Source: Triangularia verruculosa (Eukaryota; Ascomycota; Sordariomycetes; Sordariales; Podosporaceae). From it: DNA of 64,000 nt. This document shows positions 1 to 9,382 of the stretch, piece by piece. The position numbers and the translations under genes were made by a program. The DNA is taken from contig MU863888.1 of NCBI GenBank assembly GCA_033296885.1, forward strand, positions 124,001 through 188,000, read 5' to 3'. How positions within the stretch are numbered: the stretch's first letter is position 1; each line of letters starts with the position of its first letter. The notes beneath the pieces are model-generated. The model was not told where the DNA came from, made no database searches, and saw only the letters and a program-made list of their open reading frames with translations.

Positions 1-1614
1 CAGAAGCCAAAGGTGATAAAGAGGGTCAGGGTTCAGAGTCCGCCGCCGAGTAGTCCCGAAAGTGAGGGGTTTGGGGAACGGTTCCCGCCGATTGGGGGTG
101 GGGAGGATGAGGAAGAAAGCGACAGTGATGGTGATGGTAGTGAGGAGGAGGGGGGGGAGGTAGATCCATTCGGCGCGGGAGGATCGAATAGGAGCTCAGC
201 TGAGGAGTTGGGAGTGCTGGGGGGGGAGGAGAGAGAGGGAAGGGGGCCGCCGAGGATATCCTTTCAGATGGGCGTGAGGGAGGAGGTAGAGGAGGATAAA
301 GAGATGGGGGCAGGGACTAAGGGAGGGCTGGATGTGGATGCGTTTAAGAGGTTGCTGTTGACTGGCCAGGTGGGAGTAGCAGGGCCGGCGAGACTGACGG
401 TGTCGAGTGTGGATCTTGGGAGGATAGAGGAAAACACCGACAGTGATGTGCCACGACAGACACAAGCAACGCCACGACTATTACAGCAGACACCAGAGCA
501 ACCACTAGGGGATGAGCAACATAGTTCAACCGCCACCTCGCAAACCACTCTCCAACCCGCTCCCACAATCCTCCGAAAGAAACCCCCTCCACCATCCTCC
601 CGACACGGAAAACTGATCCGACCAGATCCAGCCCGCCAAGAAAGCAGCGGCTCCGTCGGTAAAACCTCCTCTTCCTCATCATTAGCCAGTCCTAGACCAC
701 CAACCCCGACCACCTCCTCGTCTCGTCAACGACCACCCACTCCATCGGACGTAAACAAGCCCCTCCCTTCCCAGCCTTCGGTTTCAGAAGACTCCAATAT
801 ATTCGACCACGAAGCAGCAGGGAAAATCCCCGAACCTGCCATACCAGACCCAGGACTGCACATCATCCATGCCCTACGATCACCAACTCCGCCAAATACC
901 TCGCATTCCACCCTACCAACACCGCCACCATCGAGAAAACCTGCCCCTCCTCCCCGACGCCAACCTCACGGCCGATCAGACAGTAAACCGTCGACGCCAT
1001 TCCCCTCAGAGGATGTTATTGACCCTGGCACCCGCCGCTCATCAATCGATTCAACTCGCTCACGATCATCTTCTTTCCGAGCGATTGTCCACGCTCCGGC
1101 ACCGCCTCCCCCACGACGACCCTCGCAGCGATTGGTGGCATCGCCAAGTAGTGAGGCGATTTCGCCGTTGGCCAGCCAGATATCAGCCACGCCACCGCCG
1201 TTATCGGGGAGTAGTACGCCGAATAACAATCTCACACCGACGCCGGGTGCAGTGGTGGCGGTGGAAGGTATTGCTAGTCCTCCGGTGGGAACACCAGGAG
1301 GAGGGGGGTTGAAGGAGAAGTTATCGCCACCGCCGCCGCCGCCGACTAGGGGGGCGAGTGTGAGGGGTAAGAGACCTGTGAGTAGTGGCGGGGGGGAGGT
1401 AGTGGGGGTGGTGAGGAGGGGTAGTGGGAATAATAGTAGGCCGGCGCCGCCGCCGGTGCCGAAGCATAGGGGGAGTGTTGTGAAGGTTGTGGTGGAGGGG
1501 GAAGGAGGGGGAGGGGGGGAGCAGCAGCAGGGGGTGGATATACTGGCTGACTTGACGAGGTTGCAGAGGGAGGTGGATGAGTTGAGGGCTGGGTTGGCTA
1601 ATGGGGGGAAGTAA
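1..1614 (+). CDS. Pro/Ser-rich protein, 5' end outside window
   Basis: The frame is open from the first base and ends at TAA 1612-1614, so the first exon(s) and start lie upstream. About 537 residues are visible. They begin with a basic stretch (KRVRVQSPPPSSPESEG) and an acidic block (about residues 34-52). A short ordered-looking segment, DVDAFKRLLLTGQ, follows at about residue 110. A long Pro/Ser/Thr/Arg low-complexity region then carries many PPPP and RSSSxR motifs, and the end is a short putative coiled coil (DILADLTRLQREVDELRAG). I do not recognise a catalytic domain. The architecture fits a disordered scaffold or SH3-ligand-type protein, which is inference from composition. Codon composition switches from G-rich (1-440) to C-rich (470-1130) and back to G-rich (1200-1614). 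Confidence 0.75.
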   Translation, partial: QKPKVIKRVRVQSPPPSSPESEGFGERFPPIGGGEDEEESDSDGDGSEEEGGEVDPFGAGGSNRSSAEELGVLGGEEREGRGPPRISFQMGVREEVEEDKEMGAGTKGGLDVDAFKRLLLTGQVGVAGPARLTVSSVDLGRIEENTDSDVPRQTQATPRLLQQTPEQPLGDEQHSSTATSQTTLQPAPTILRKKPPPPSSRHGKLIRPDPARQESSGSVGKTSSSSSLASPRPPTPTTSSSRQRPPTPSDVNKPLPSQPSVSEDSNIFDHEAAGKIPEPAIPDPGLHIIHALRSPTPPNTSHSTLPTPPPSRKPAPPPRRQPHGRSDSKPSTPFPSEDVIDPGTRRSSIDSTRSRSSSFRAIVHAPAPPPPRRPSQRLVASPSSEAISPLASQISATPPPLSGSSTPNNNLTPTPGAVVAVEGIASPPVGTPGGGGLKEKLSPPPPPPTRGASVRGKRPVSSGGGEVVGVVRRGSGNNSRPAPPPVPKHRGSVVKVVVEGEGGGGGEQQQGVDILADLTRLQREVDELRAGLANGGK

Positions 1615-2090
1615 GGGAGAAAAAGGGGGTGTTTTGATGAAGCATGTATGGATGGGATGGAGGGGGGAGGGGGGTTGAATGGTTATGGGGGATATGGCTG
1701 GGTACCTTATGATGTGTATAATAAAATGGTTAATGGGGAAATTTGGTTTTTTTGGATTTGTTGTATAGCTAGGTATGCATGAAGCGGTGATTAGTGCGGG
1801 CTTTTTTCTGATGAGTGGGTGTGTGAGGTTGAGGTATAACATCACTCTTTTTTTTGATCTGAAGGGAGGAGGATGATGTACCTTGCCTCTGGTTTACTTT
1901 ATAGCCACCGCCCAACTAACTAACTGGGTTCTATCTGATACCAGCTATTTTTACAATGTACTGCCCGTAAGTCAGCGGCAGCTAGCTGCCTACAAAGCAA
2001 AAAAAGTCACAACTCCATACCATCTAGACTAAGCCTCCCCCCCAACCTAAACCCTCCACCCTTTCACAATAGCCCACAGTTAGGTCAAAC
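1615..2090. other. intergenic, 3' flank of the Pro-rich gene
   Basis: Holds the presumed 3' UTR and becomes AT-rich after about 1700. I see no gene, RNA or clear repeat here. Confidence 0.5.
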
Positions 2091-2295
2091 AACCGCGCCC
2101 TGAACAGAAAAGCTGGTACTGCAAGGTGGGAATACAGTATTGAAAGATAGTTGATAGGCCTTAGAAGATAGTCAATGGGCCTTAAAAGAGAGTCAATAGG
2201 CCTGAAAAAAGAGTCAATAGGCCTTAAAAGAGAATTGATAGACCTTAAAATATAGTTAATCGGCCTTAATAGATACCTTATCGAGAACACTTAAG
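2091..2295 (-). mobile_element. MITE family A, copy with expanded internal 21-bp repeat
   Basis: The left edge (2091-2124, containing GAACAGAAAAGCTGGTACTG) is the reverse-complement counterpart of the right terminal repeat of the complete element at 49135-49341. Homology continues inward (AATACAGTATTGAAAGATAG at 2131-2150). The core, about 2148-2275, is six imperfect tandem copies of a 21-bp unit resembling AGTCAATAGGCCTTAAAAGAG. The other copies of the family contain only one to three such units. The second terminal repeat is not recognisable, so this copy is truncated or decayed on its right side. Confidence 0.6.
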
Positions 2296-2816
2296 AAGAT
2301 ACTCTTAACGTGTTAAAAGATGATAGTAAGCCCCAAGGAGATAGTTGCTAAGTCCTTTCTACTATTGCAAATATCCTCTTACCTTCCCGGTCCTTAATTT
2401 CTTCTACACAAGACATTTAAGCTATTTGATACTATTTTTTTTCTTATGAGTTAGTGTGAGAAGGATTGGTACAGGAGAACGAGGATCACGTAGCACGCAC
2501 TGGCACGGACATGTATGTACATAGCTTAAGTCTCAGTTTCTTCTCTTTCTTACACAATACAACATCGATCACCACTTTATTTGTGTTGATACCACAGTGT
2601 CATTCATCAATTAGGTAGTGGATTTGATAGGACTCTGGGATCAGCAGGAAGAATAAATGAATATATCCGACCATATATGCAGCAATGACTAACTACTTCT
2701 CCATTCTATCTATATTTTTTTTCCCACAATCTGGATCTCTTTGGAACCCCCCCTCCCCAAGCAAAACCATCGAAAACGCCATAGGTAGCACTACTATCTC
2801 CCCATCATCCGACCAT
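2296..2816. other. AT-rich intergenic spacer
   Basis: No gene or clear repeat seen. It lies between a MITE copy and the HNH pseudogene. Confidence 0.4.
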
Positions 2817-3998
2817 TTATTCCTTGATTCTAAGGGTGCATCTTAACGGAGGATCAGCCTATGAATATCGGTCAGCATTAGACAGTTTTGTTATCCTTTG
2901 ATACGGATCTAATCCAGATGTCACGTACATTGAAAATTTTGGCGAGGATGAAGTGAATGCGCAAGAAGCTTGGGTTCGGCATTGGGATCTGATTCTTCCC
3001 CGAGGAATGCTGTATCATCGTAAATGTTTCTGGTGCATGCGCTGATGTGAATAGGCCGGGGTCGTCAAAAAGATGGGCTCGATATGTATTTTCCTATTAA
3101 ACGCAAACGGATTAACAAGCGTCTTGTAGATCGACTTCCCGATGACATTACCTTTTCTCCAGGCTCAAATGCAATGCGGAATGCGTTATATTCCTGATGG
3201 AATGCAGCTGCCAGCATCATTGCGTTTGCGGGCTGGTTAATGGTGCTCGGCTGGATGTTGTTGGGGCCTATAATGGGAAAATACCGATATAAGGCCCACC
3301 ATGTGACAGCCCGTTTTCTCGTCTAGGTAAGTGATAGGTTAGATGTGTACTTTCAATCATGAGGTGCTCTTCAGACTTACCTCAATGGGTTTACTTAGGT
3401 CGAATTTCCTAATCGAGAATGGGATGATATGGGCACACTCTGTAATCTCCCGAGTCCCACGGCGACGCTGGCTTAAGGGCAATACATTGACGTAATAGTT
3501 GGAATCCCAAACTTTGGTAACGACGCAACGATGACCATCTCTTTCCAAGCATTGCTCTCTTAGATCTGCTTACTCCTGTCGGGATGCTGTCTCGATGGTA
3601 GCCATAGATGCGTCGATATCATCTTCGAATTCATCCGCCACGGCCGGAGAGATCGTCGGGCTCTTGGAGCCAACCTTCTTGAAAGGTTTAAGTAGCGCGT
3701 CGACGAGAAAGTTTCGTAATGCTCTTAACTTTGACGGATCAGCCGCATAGTCGACAATTTCCTTCATGAGAGTGAGGCGCCCAGCAACTGGCAAATGGGT
3801 GACAAAAGCTTACAGCAGACGCTGGGTATCATCCACCTCGGAAATTGGTACATATCTTTTTAGGGCGTCCTTGCATTTGTCGCTAATATCTAGGGCGAGG
3901 ACGGGATCCTCGACACTTGTAGATAGATAGCTTGTGAAAGCAGTGGATACCATTACCTCCTCGTCGATATTTGGGTGCTGCGGTACCTTAGAGTCCAT
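2817..3998 (-). pseudogene. HNH-nuclease-domain protein, two in-frame TAA stops
   Basis: Start ATG is at 3998-3996. Exons are 3998-3381, 3322-3152, 3093-2929 and 2858-2817. All junctions are in phase 0 with good GTAAGT, GTAATG and GTACGT donors and TAG acceptors, giving 331 codons. The frame carries the fungal HNH_2-type signature: RDGHRCVVT (about codons 152-160), then CAHIIPFS, WWALYRYFP and INQPANAMM. Two in-frame TAA codons (3812-3810, codon 63; 3572-3570, codon 143) break it. Reading runs on in the same frame past both, so these are point nonsense changes. Each is one C-to-T step from CAA in a CpA context, the RIP pattern. Everything else looks intact, so inactivation appears recent. A 155-bp relative of the first exon lies at 36782-36937. 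Function of the intact family is unknown to me. Confidence 0.75.
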
Positions 3999-4171
3999 CT
4001 TGAAAGCCCTTAGTATACTGGGTCCAAAAGAAGATGTAGTTTATCTATTGTTATAATCCAAAAAAAAAAACGAAGAGCGCAATGGAGGAAATCGAACGTA
4101 AGTGATGGTTAAAAAAGAACTGTAAAAAAAAGGTGATGAAGAAGAAAGGAAGGAAACATGTCCCTCACGTG

Positions 4172-5155
4172 GGAGCGGTCCGTCGCGTGGGAGTGGACCC
4201 TTATCTACACATGGAAAAGCCACTAGGGAAGGCACATGGTGCCTTGCATACGAAACGTCGTGTGGTACGAGCATTTTTTGCTAATAAGCAAAAAGCTTGT
4301 TCAACAACCACACGTTCAATCAACCAAGGCCTGGAATACGGTCAATTGGCAACCAAAGCCATTGAAAGCCTAGCAATTGAACCAATATATATCCAATACT
4401 GGCCTTTTAATTACACCTACTTTAGCCACCTTGGTATGTGGTTGTGGTGGTTGTGGTGGTAAATAGCCACTTTTGTGGTTTGAACATGGAAGTGGAAGAC
4501 GGCCGTTCAACTTGAAGACCTGGCTTAGCACTGGTTTTATAGCTAAAAATTAGTGCTGAGGCAGAAAAGCTGTTGCAGCACTATCGCAAGCCAGATTTTA
4601 CACTCTTAACGATGCACACTCAATAGCACGGCCAAATGAAAGAAAATGCTCACAGTAAATAAGATCAGTGTTTTAATGCGATATCCACCTTTTTTTCTAG
4701 TCTAGTGTTGAGTTTGGAACCCACGCAGTTATCTTGAAGCATGTATTGAACTGATGATATTGACTGAACTAAAGGAAAAGACCAAGGAAAGGTTCAAACG
4801 AGCGTACAGGACCGTATTTATATCCCACCAGAGCATTCCATCCACCTGTTTGACCCACAGCCAAGAATACTACCCTGAGATCTGCTCCACAGAGCCTTTG
4901 CCGTGATATCGTGAATGCCATCCTGCTCCACATCTAGTCACCAGTGGCCGTGGAATACCAGTCGCACGCACAGTTGGGCATACAGTTAGTTGATGTCAGT
5001 TGAAGTTCAAATAAGCTCTTTTTTCTTGGCAAAAAACGCTCGTGCCACACAACGTTTCGTATGCAAGGCACAACGTATCGTTATCACCTATCGCGCCCCC
5101 TTCATATTCCTCAAGCCACACTAGGCCCTAGCCCCATATCACGTGGATGGAGTTT
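4172..5155. repeat. Older dispersed repeat, interrupted by a 0.83-kb element
   Basis: The outer parts (4172-4235 and about 5080-5155) match, in the same order, the uninterrupted sequence at 5549-5690. Shared stretches include AAAAGCCACTAGGGAAGGCAC on the left and GCCACACTAGGCCCTAGCCC plus CACGTGGATGGAG on the right. The middle is the inverted-repeat element at 4240-5070. No coding potential is seen in the outer parts. Confidence 0.65.
4240..5070. mobile_element. MITE-like element (family B) with 58-bp terminal inverted repeats
   Basis: The left arm 4240-4297 starts TGCCTTGCATACGAAACGTC. The right arm 5013-5070 reads, reverse-complemented, TGCCTTGCATACGAAACGTT, and the two stay nearly identical to about position 58. 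The 0.7-kb interior has no open frame long enough for a transposase, so the element is non-autonomous. It sits inside a repeat whose empty version is at 5549-5690, which fixes the insertion point near GGAAGGCAC. I could not define a convincing target-site duplication. The interior contains GT-rich runs (4435-4460) and TCTGCTCCACA/CTGCTCCACAT repeats near 4880-4935. Confidence 0.75.
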
Positions 5156-5191
5156 CAGTCTAGGTATCGCGAGCACTCGCTGCTGAGAGGA

Positions 5192-5275
5192 TGCTCGGAT
5201 AATAGTAGTGCGTACTCGGATAATAGCAGCGCGTGCTCGGATAATAGCAGCTCGTGCTTGAGGGGACAGTAATGC
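5192..5275. repeat. 21-bp minisatellite, about four units
   Basis: Three clear units (5192-5212, 5213-5233, 5234-5254) share a TGCTCGGATAATAGNAGNNCG pattern. A fourth, diverged TGCTTGAGGGGAC-type unit follows. Confidence 0.7.
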
Positions 5276-5548
5276 GTGCTCGAGGGGACTAAGCTAAATA
5301 GATATGTAAGGAGGATTAGCAAGGAAGTATTGGTAGTACGTGACGTTGGCAGACACATGCATGGATATACATTGGCACGGCCCAGCTAGCTTCTTCTCTT
5401 CCAATTCATCATCTATCGCCATAAGCATTATGCTAGTACCCTTTCCGCTTCCATCAGATACCACGGGTAATCCCCCTTAAAGACTATTACGGTAGGTCAA
5501 CGAGGAAGATATTTTAAAAGGAGAAGGGGTATAATATAATTATAAAGA

Positions 5549-5690
5549 GCGGTGCCTCGCCTGGGAGCGGACTCCCTTAGAAACACATAGAAAAGCCATT
5601 AGGGAAGGCACGTGTCTCTATCGCCTATCACCCCCCTTTATGTTCCTTAAGCCACACTGCGTCCTAGCCCCATACCACGTGGATGGAGCA
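5549..5690. repeat. Empty-site copy of the 4172-5155 repeat
   Basis: An uninterrupted 142-bp relative of the repeat that hosts the family B element. AGGGAAGGCAC is followed directly by GTGTCTCTATCGCCTATCA, with no insertion. It is in direct orientation to the filled copy and about 0.4 kb downstream of it. Confidence 0.65.
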
Positions 5691-6292
5691 TAAATATTGT
5701 GAGAAGTCCTCAAACTATAGCAAGTGGGATCAAGCTGCGTGATTGCCCATCAAGTAAAAACCAGAAAAGTTAGCTATAGTGCAGACGGATGGGAAAGGGA
5801 AACTACCTCTGGCTCTTTGCGGATGATGGGCCCCCTCGGTTGAGGTCTAGTCGGTGGTTTTTTTTTTTTAGATATCTGGTTTCTCTTCTGTATTACATTT
5901 GGTATGTATCTTCAAGAAAATTCGATGGTGTTGTAAACTTGGGTTTCGACGTGATGTTGTGCGAAGATTTTGTTTATATTCCATTGTAATCGAATATGGG
6001 GGGCGGTTCAGGGGTAGAAAAAGGGGTGCTAATAGCGTAGGAGATCATCATAAACGTCAAAGGTATAGATCCACATGGGGGGTGATGAGTCCAGGGAGTG
6101 GTGTTCCCCAAATAAAGTGTTGTTCGACGGCGGTCTAAAGTAAAAAAAAGTTCAAAATTTAAAGTAAGGTAGCCTGTCCAAAATCCCTGCCCAGGCAGGG
6201 CATACTAGGTACCTTATACCTCCACGCCAGGTGGGCTCCAAAACTGAAAAAAGAAAAGCCACCAGGGCTTTTGTGCTCTGTTTTGCTGCCAT
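5691..6292. other. intergenic, downstream of the Cys-rich gene
   Basis: Short open frames on both strands show no recognisable protein features. Bases just below 6293 would be the 3' UTR of the minus-strand Cys-rich gene. Confidence 0.4.
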
Positions 6293-7454
6293 CTAGGATT
6301 TCCTTGCCTTGGCGGCTGCTTCCTTGGCGGCTGCTTCCTGGGCCTCTTCTTCCCGTCGCTTCTCTCGGCAGTTCTATTAGCTTGTTAGTCATGCAATTCA
6401 TGGCCAGGCAGGGGCTGAAATCTGAAGGACATACCGCCGTGGTACAGGGTGAGCAGTAGTAGTTTGTTACCTTGTTACCTGACCTACACATCACCTCACC
6501 GTCGACTTGCCTGCTAAAGCATATGCCTCTCTTGCCTTTGAGGTGGAGCTTCTTGCAGTAACAAACGAGGGAAGGTTCAGGCGGGTTCTTAAGCAGTGAG
6601 CGTCGTTTGTCGAGGTGGCCTTGATAGATCTCTCTGTAAGCGTCGCAGTTCTAGAAGAGGGGGTGAGTATGAGGTGGATCATCTATAAAGGACGGTTATC
6701 AGGAACAGTCATACCGTACAATTCTCGCAAAGACCGGGGACAGCGGAGGCGCGCTTCCCCAAGCATTCGCCATTTGGAGCCCAGCAGAGCCTCACCCCAT
6801 CTACCACTTCCTTAGCGATTCGTAAACAACGGCATTTTGGTCCGCGTTCCGGTGCACTCGCTAGATACTGGGGCTTCCACCACTTCAGCTCGCGTTCAAC
6901 TGACTCAAGCTGTTCCTTGTGCTCGGCAAGCCCTCTCTCGTAAGATGCTCTCTCTCCAGGCGTCACAGCTGCCTCTTCCTCCGTCATTGGTGCCGGCGGT
7001 TGTGGTACATATCCAGAAGGCGGCTCATATGCAGAAGACTGTGCATGTCCAGAAGGCCGTGCATATTCAGTAGACTGTGCAAAATCAGAAGGCTGTTGAT
7101 ATTGAAAAGGCCGTCCAGATCCAGAAGAGTGTGCACTGCCAGAAGGCTTCCCGTGCTCAGAAGACTTCCCATGTCCGGAAGACTGTGGATATCCAGTAGG
7201 CTGTCCATATCCAGTGGTTGAAGGTTTCGAGCCGGAGGTATACGGATAAGAGCCTACGAGCCCCTAATTATCAAGAGCAGGTCAGTGTTAGTTTGAACAC
7301 AGGAGAAATAGAGTAACTTTTCGATTCAACAAACGCATCATTTGCATAGAGAAACACTGACCTTACACCGATAACAAAAGTTTTTGTCCTGTCCCGGTTT
7401 AGGCGGTTTAGGCTCCTTACACTTGCAAGGGCGAGAATCCCGTGGAGTAGACAT
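6293..7454 (-). CDS. Cys-rich, probably zinc-binding hypothetical protein (4 exons)
   Basis: Exons 7454-7362, 7263-6715, 6650-6435 and 6373-6293 join in phase 0 to give 312 residues. The last intron is classic (GTATGT...CTAAC...TAG). The N-terminus has a C10-x-C12...C27-x2-C30 knuckle. Residues about 32-130 are a Pro/Ser/Gly/Tyr linker of repeated PSG, QSSG and EHGKPS units. A predicted helix (GLAEHKEQLESVERELKWW) follows. A Cys-dense half contains CRC, LCW, CENCTNC (across exons 2/3), CYC, CSPC and NC (across exons 3/4). The C-terminus is a charged Ala-rich helix (EEEAQEAAAKEAAAKARKS). Paired C-x2-C groups suggest two structural zinc sites, which is inference. I do not recognise the family. 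The model depends on splice-site reading; cysteine spacing restored across each junction supports it. Confidence 0.6.
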
Positions 7455-8107
7455 GTTTCGATATGGCCGTCAACTGTTCAAAGTGGAAGAGGGAGGTGGT
7501 AGTTTGCGTCGGGGGGCGTATGAAGCTTTCTCGTCGTTTTTGTCGTGGTAAGGAACAAGTTTGTCTCGATGGTAGACACCGAAGCCTGTCTCCCCTGGCT
7601 GTAGACTGCAGGCAAAGAAAAGGTATACTTATACGTCTATGAGAAAGGCCCCGGTGCAACACCGGATCTGGCACTCAACTCACCACCATAGCATGTGCAC
7701 CATTCCGCCACCCATGACATGAACCATGTGTGATCTTCTTTTTTTCGGACGACGTCTCAGAGAAAGCCCCATGACATTTTCAGTGCTAGGTAGTCACGCA
7801 ACGCTGGAACATTGTTAGAAACAAGCGGAGATATATGCCTCTTATTTGCGGGTTTCGTAGCGGATGAAAAGATGAAGAGAACCGAAACGGCACCTATCCG
7901 GGGCTGCTATTCTGTATAACACATGTGTTGGCACGCCTTCATACCCTTTTGTGATATCAATCCCGTCTTTACCCTGGAGCGGCCTTCGCCATCCTCGTGG
8001 ATGTGATCTACCCTCTGCTTCGAGCGCGTGGTGCGTTTACGGAGCAGCCTATCCTCGTCGTCATCATCCCTCCCTATCCGTGAGTTGACCAGTGTATCAG
8101 CAAAGAA
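7455..8107. other. intergenic between Cys-rich gene and RPAP1 homologue
   Basis: Contains the promoter of the upstream-reading Cys-rich gene (adjacent to 7454) and the 3' side of the RPAP1 homologue. No further gene seen. Confidence 0.4.
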
Positions 8108-9382
8108 TTACATCCCCCTCCACCTCTCCTTCCAACCGCCCTTCTCAAATAACCACAGTGCCTCGGTCGCGTAGGCATAACAACTCCGATGTCCCCTCCC
8201 CTCTTCGCCTTGTACTTCCTCCTCGATGCTCTCTACCACTCTGTTTTCCTTGAAGCACCGCCACAGTCCAAAAGCCAGGTCATCTTCCTCGCCCACACGG
8301 CCACCTTCTCCCTTGCCCCAATCGCCTCTCCCTAACCTGTAGAGCATCCTGCCGAGTGTCTGATAGGCGATACATCTTTGTGCTGGGACTTCTGACCTTG
8401 CGTATCTTGCCAACTCTGGGATGGTGTACCCCGCTGCTTCAGGAGCTTCACCGTGGTGGTGAAGACCCTTCGTTACTGGGATTTGCCGGGACAACCGAGG
8501 AGGGATGAGCAAACCGCGGAAGTCGAAGCGCAGGGCGGAAACAGGGAGAGAATCTTGACCCGGGTAGTAAGGGGATTCTTTGTCAGCCGTGGAGTCTGGG
8601 GTTGGGATGGGGGCCATCCAGGCGAGTTTGGATGGGTCGGCAGGGAGGTTGGGGAAGAATTTGGAGTGCATTTTCTCGAGAAAGTCTGGGTCCTCGGGGT
8701 CGAGGTCCGGGACGGTGGGTGGTTGAGGATAGTGGGTGTGGAAAGCATGGGCTTCGTCGGGCGCGTTGGAGGGCGTTATGACGAGATTCGGGTCGGTTGT
8801 GGTAATGTTTTTGGCTGGGATGAGATTTGGAGGGGAATTTGGGGGTGCAGCGTCCTCGTCGAAGGTGACGGTTTTCTTTGGTTTGGAGGGGTCTTTCTTT
8901 GGGAGTGGCGGTGTATTTTCGGAGACGTCCTCGACGGTGACTTTGGGAGGTGTGATGGTGGTTGTATTTGCGCTTGAAGGGGGAGTTGGGGCAGGATCGA
9001 ATTTCGCTGGACCGGCATCGTCGAGATTTGCGCGCCGGAGAAGCATTTGGATGAGCTTCGGGTCGAGGTTCTTGAAGAGATCGCGCTGCTCCTCCATGAT
9101 CTCGTCAGGCGACAGTGAATTCAGCAGAGCATCATTCTCTTCCGCAATTCTCTGCCTTTCAGACACCTCTGGCTTTGGTGGTCGCTCTGGGCCATATTGA
9201 GCAGGAGGCAATGGCAGAATGTTGCCGTTGTTCTGGCGCTGTTTCTTGAAGGCGGAAACTCGTTTCTTGGGCGCTGGGAATCCGGTCGCGGGCAGGTTGA
9301 CAGGTGTCGGGAAGCTCGGAGGCTTGACCTCGTCGGGCGCGTGCTCGAGAATATCTCGTACTTCCAGTCCGTGTCCTTCCAT
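8108..9382 (-). CDS. RBA50: RNA polymerase II-associated protein 1 homologue (RPAP1/Rba50)
   Basis: A single exon of 424 residues from ATG 9382-9380. An upstream in-frame ATG would add 30 poorly conserved residues, so the start just before GHGLEVRDILEH is preferred. The N-terminal RPAP1 region is at about residues 70-120 (ENDALLNSLSPDEIMEEQ, then LDPKLIQMLLRRANLDD). The C-terminal RPAP1 domain is at about 275-355 (LRFDFRGLL, GYTIPELARYARSEVPAQRC, YQTLGRMLYRLG). Length is close to yeast Rba50 (about 440 residues) and much shorter than animal RPAP1. The family binds RNA polymerase II and is needed for assembly and nuclear import of the enzyme. The middle is Pro-rich and probably disordered. It is transcribed divergently from the HPC2 homologue across a 1.5-kb spacer. 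Confidence 0.88.
   Translation of the reverse strand: MEGHGLEVRDILEHAPDEVKPPSFPTPVNLPATGFPAPKKRVSAFKKQRQNNGNILPLPPAQYGPERPPKPEVSERQRIAEENDALLNSLSPDEIMEEQRDLFKNLDPKLIQMLLRRANLDDAGPAKFDPAPTPPSSANTTTITPPKVTVEDVSENTPPLPKKDPSKPKKTVTFDEDAAPPNSPPNLIPAKNITTTDPNLVITPSNAPDEAHAFHTHYPQPPTVPDLDPEDPDFLEKMHSKFFPNLPADPSKLAWMAPIPTPDSTADKESPYYPGQDSLPVSALRFDFRGLLIPPRLSRQIPVTKGLHHHGEAPEAAGYTIPELARYARSEVPAQRCIAYQTLGRMLYRLGRGDWGKGEGGRVGEEDDLAFGLWRCFKENRVVESIEEEVQGEEGRGHRSCYAYATEALWLFEKGGWKERWRGM

Noticed and set aside
5160..5275. CRISPR-like spaced repeats
   Set aside because: Contiguous 21-bp minisatellite without unique spacers, in a eukaryotic genome.
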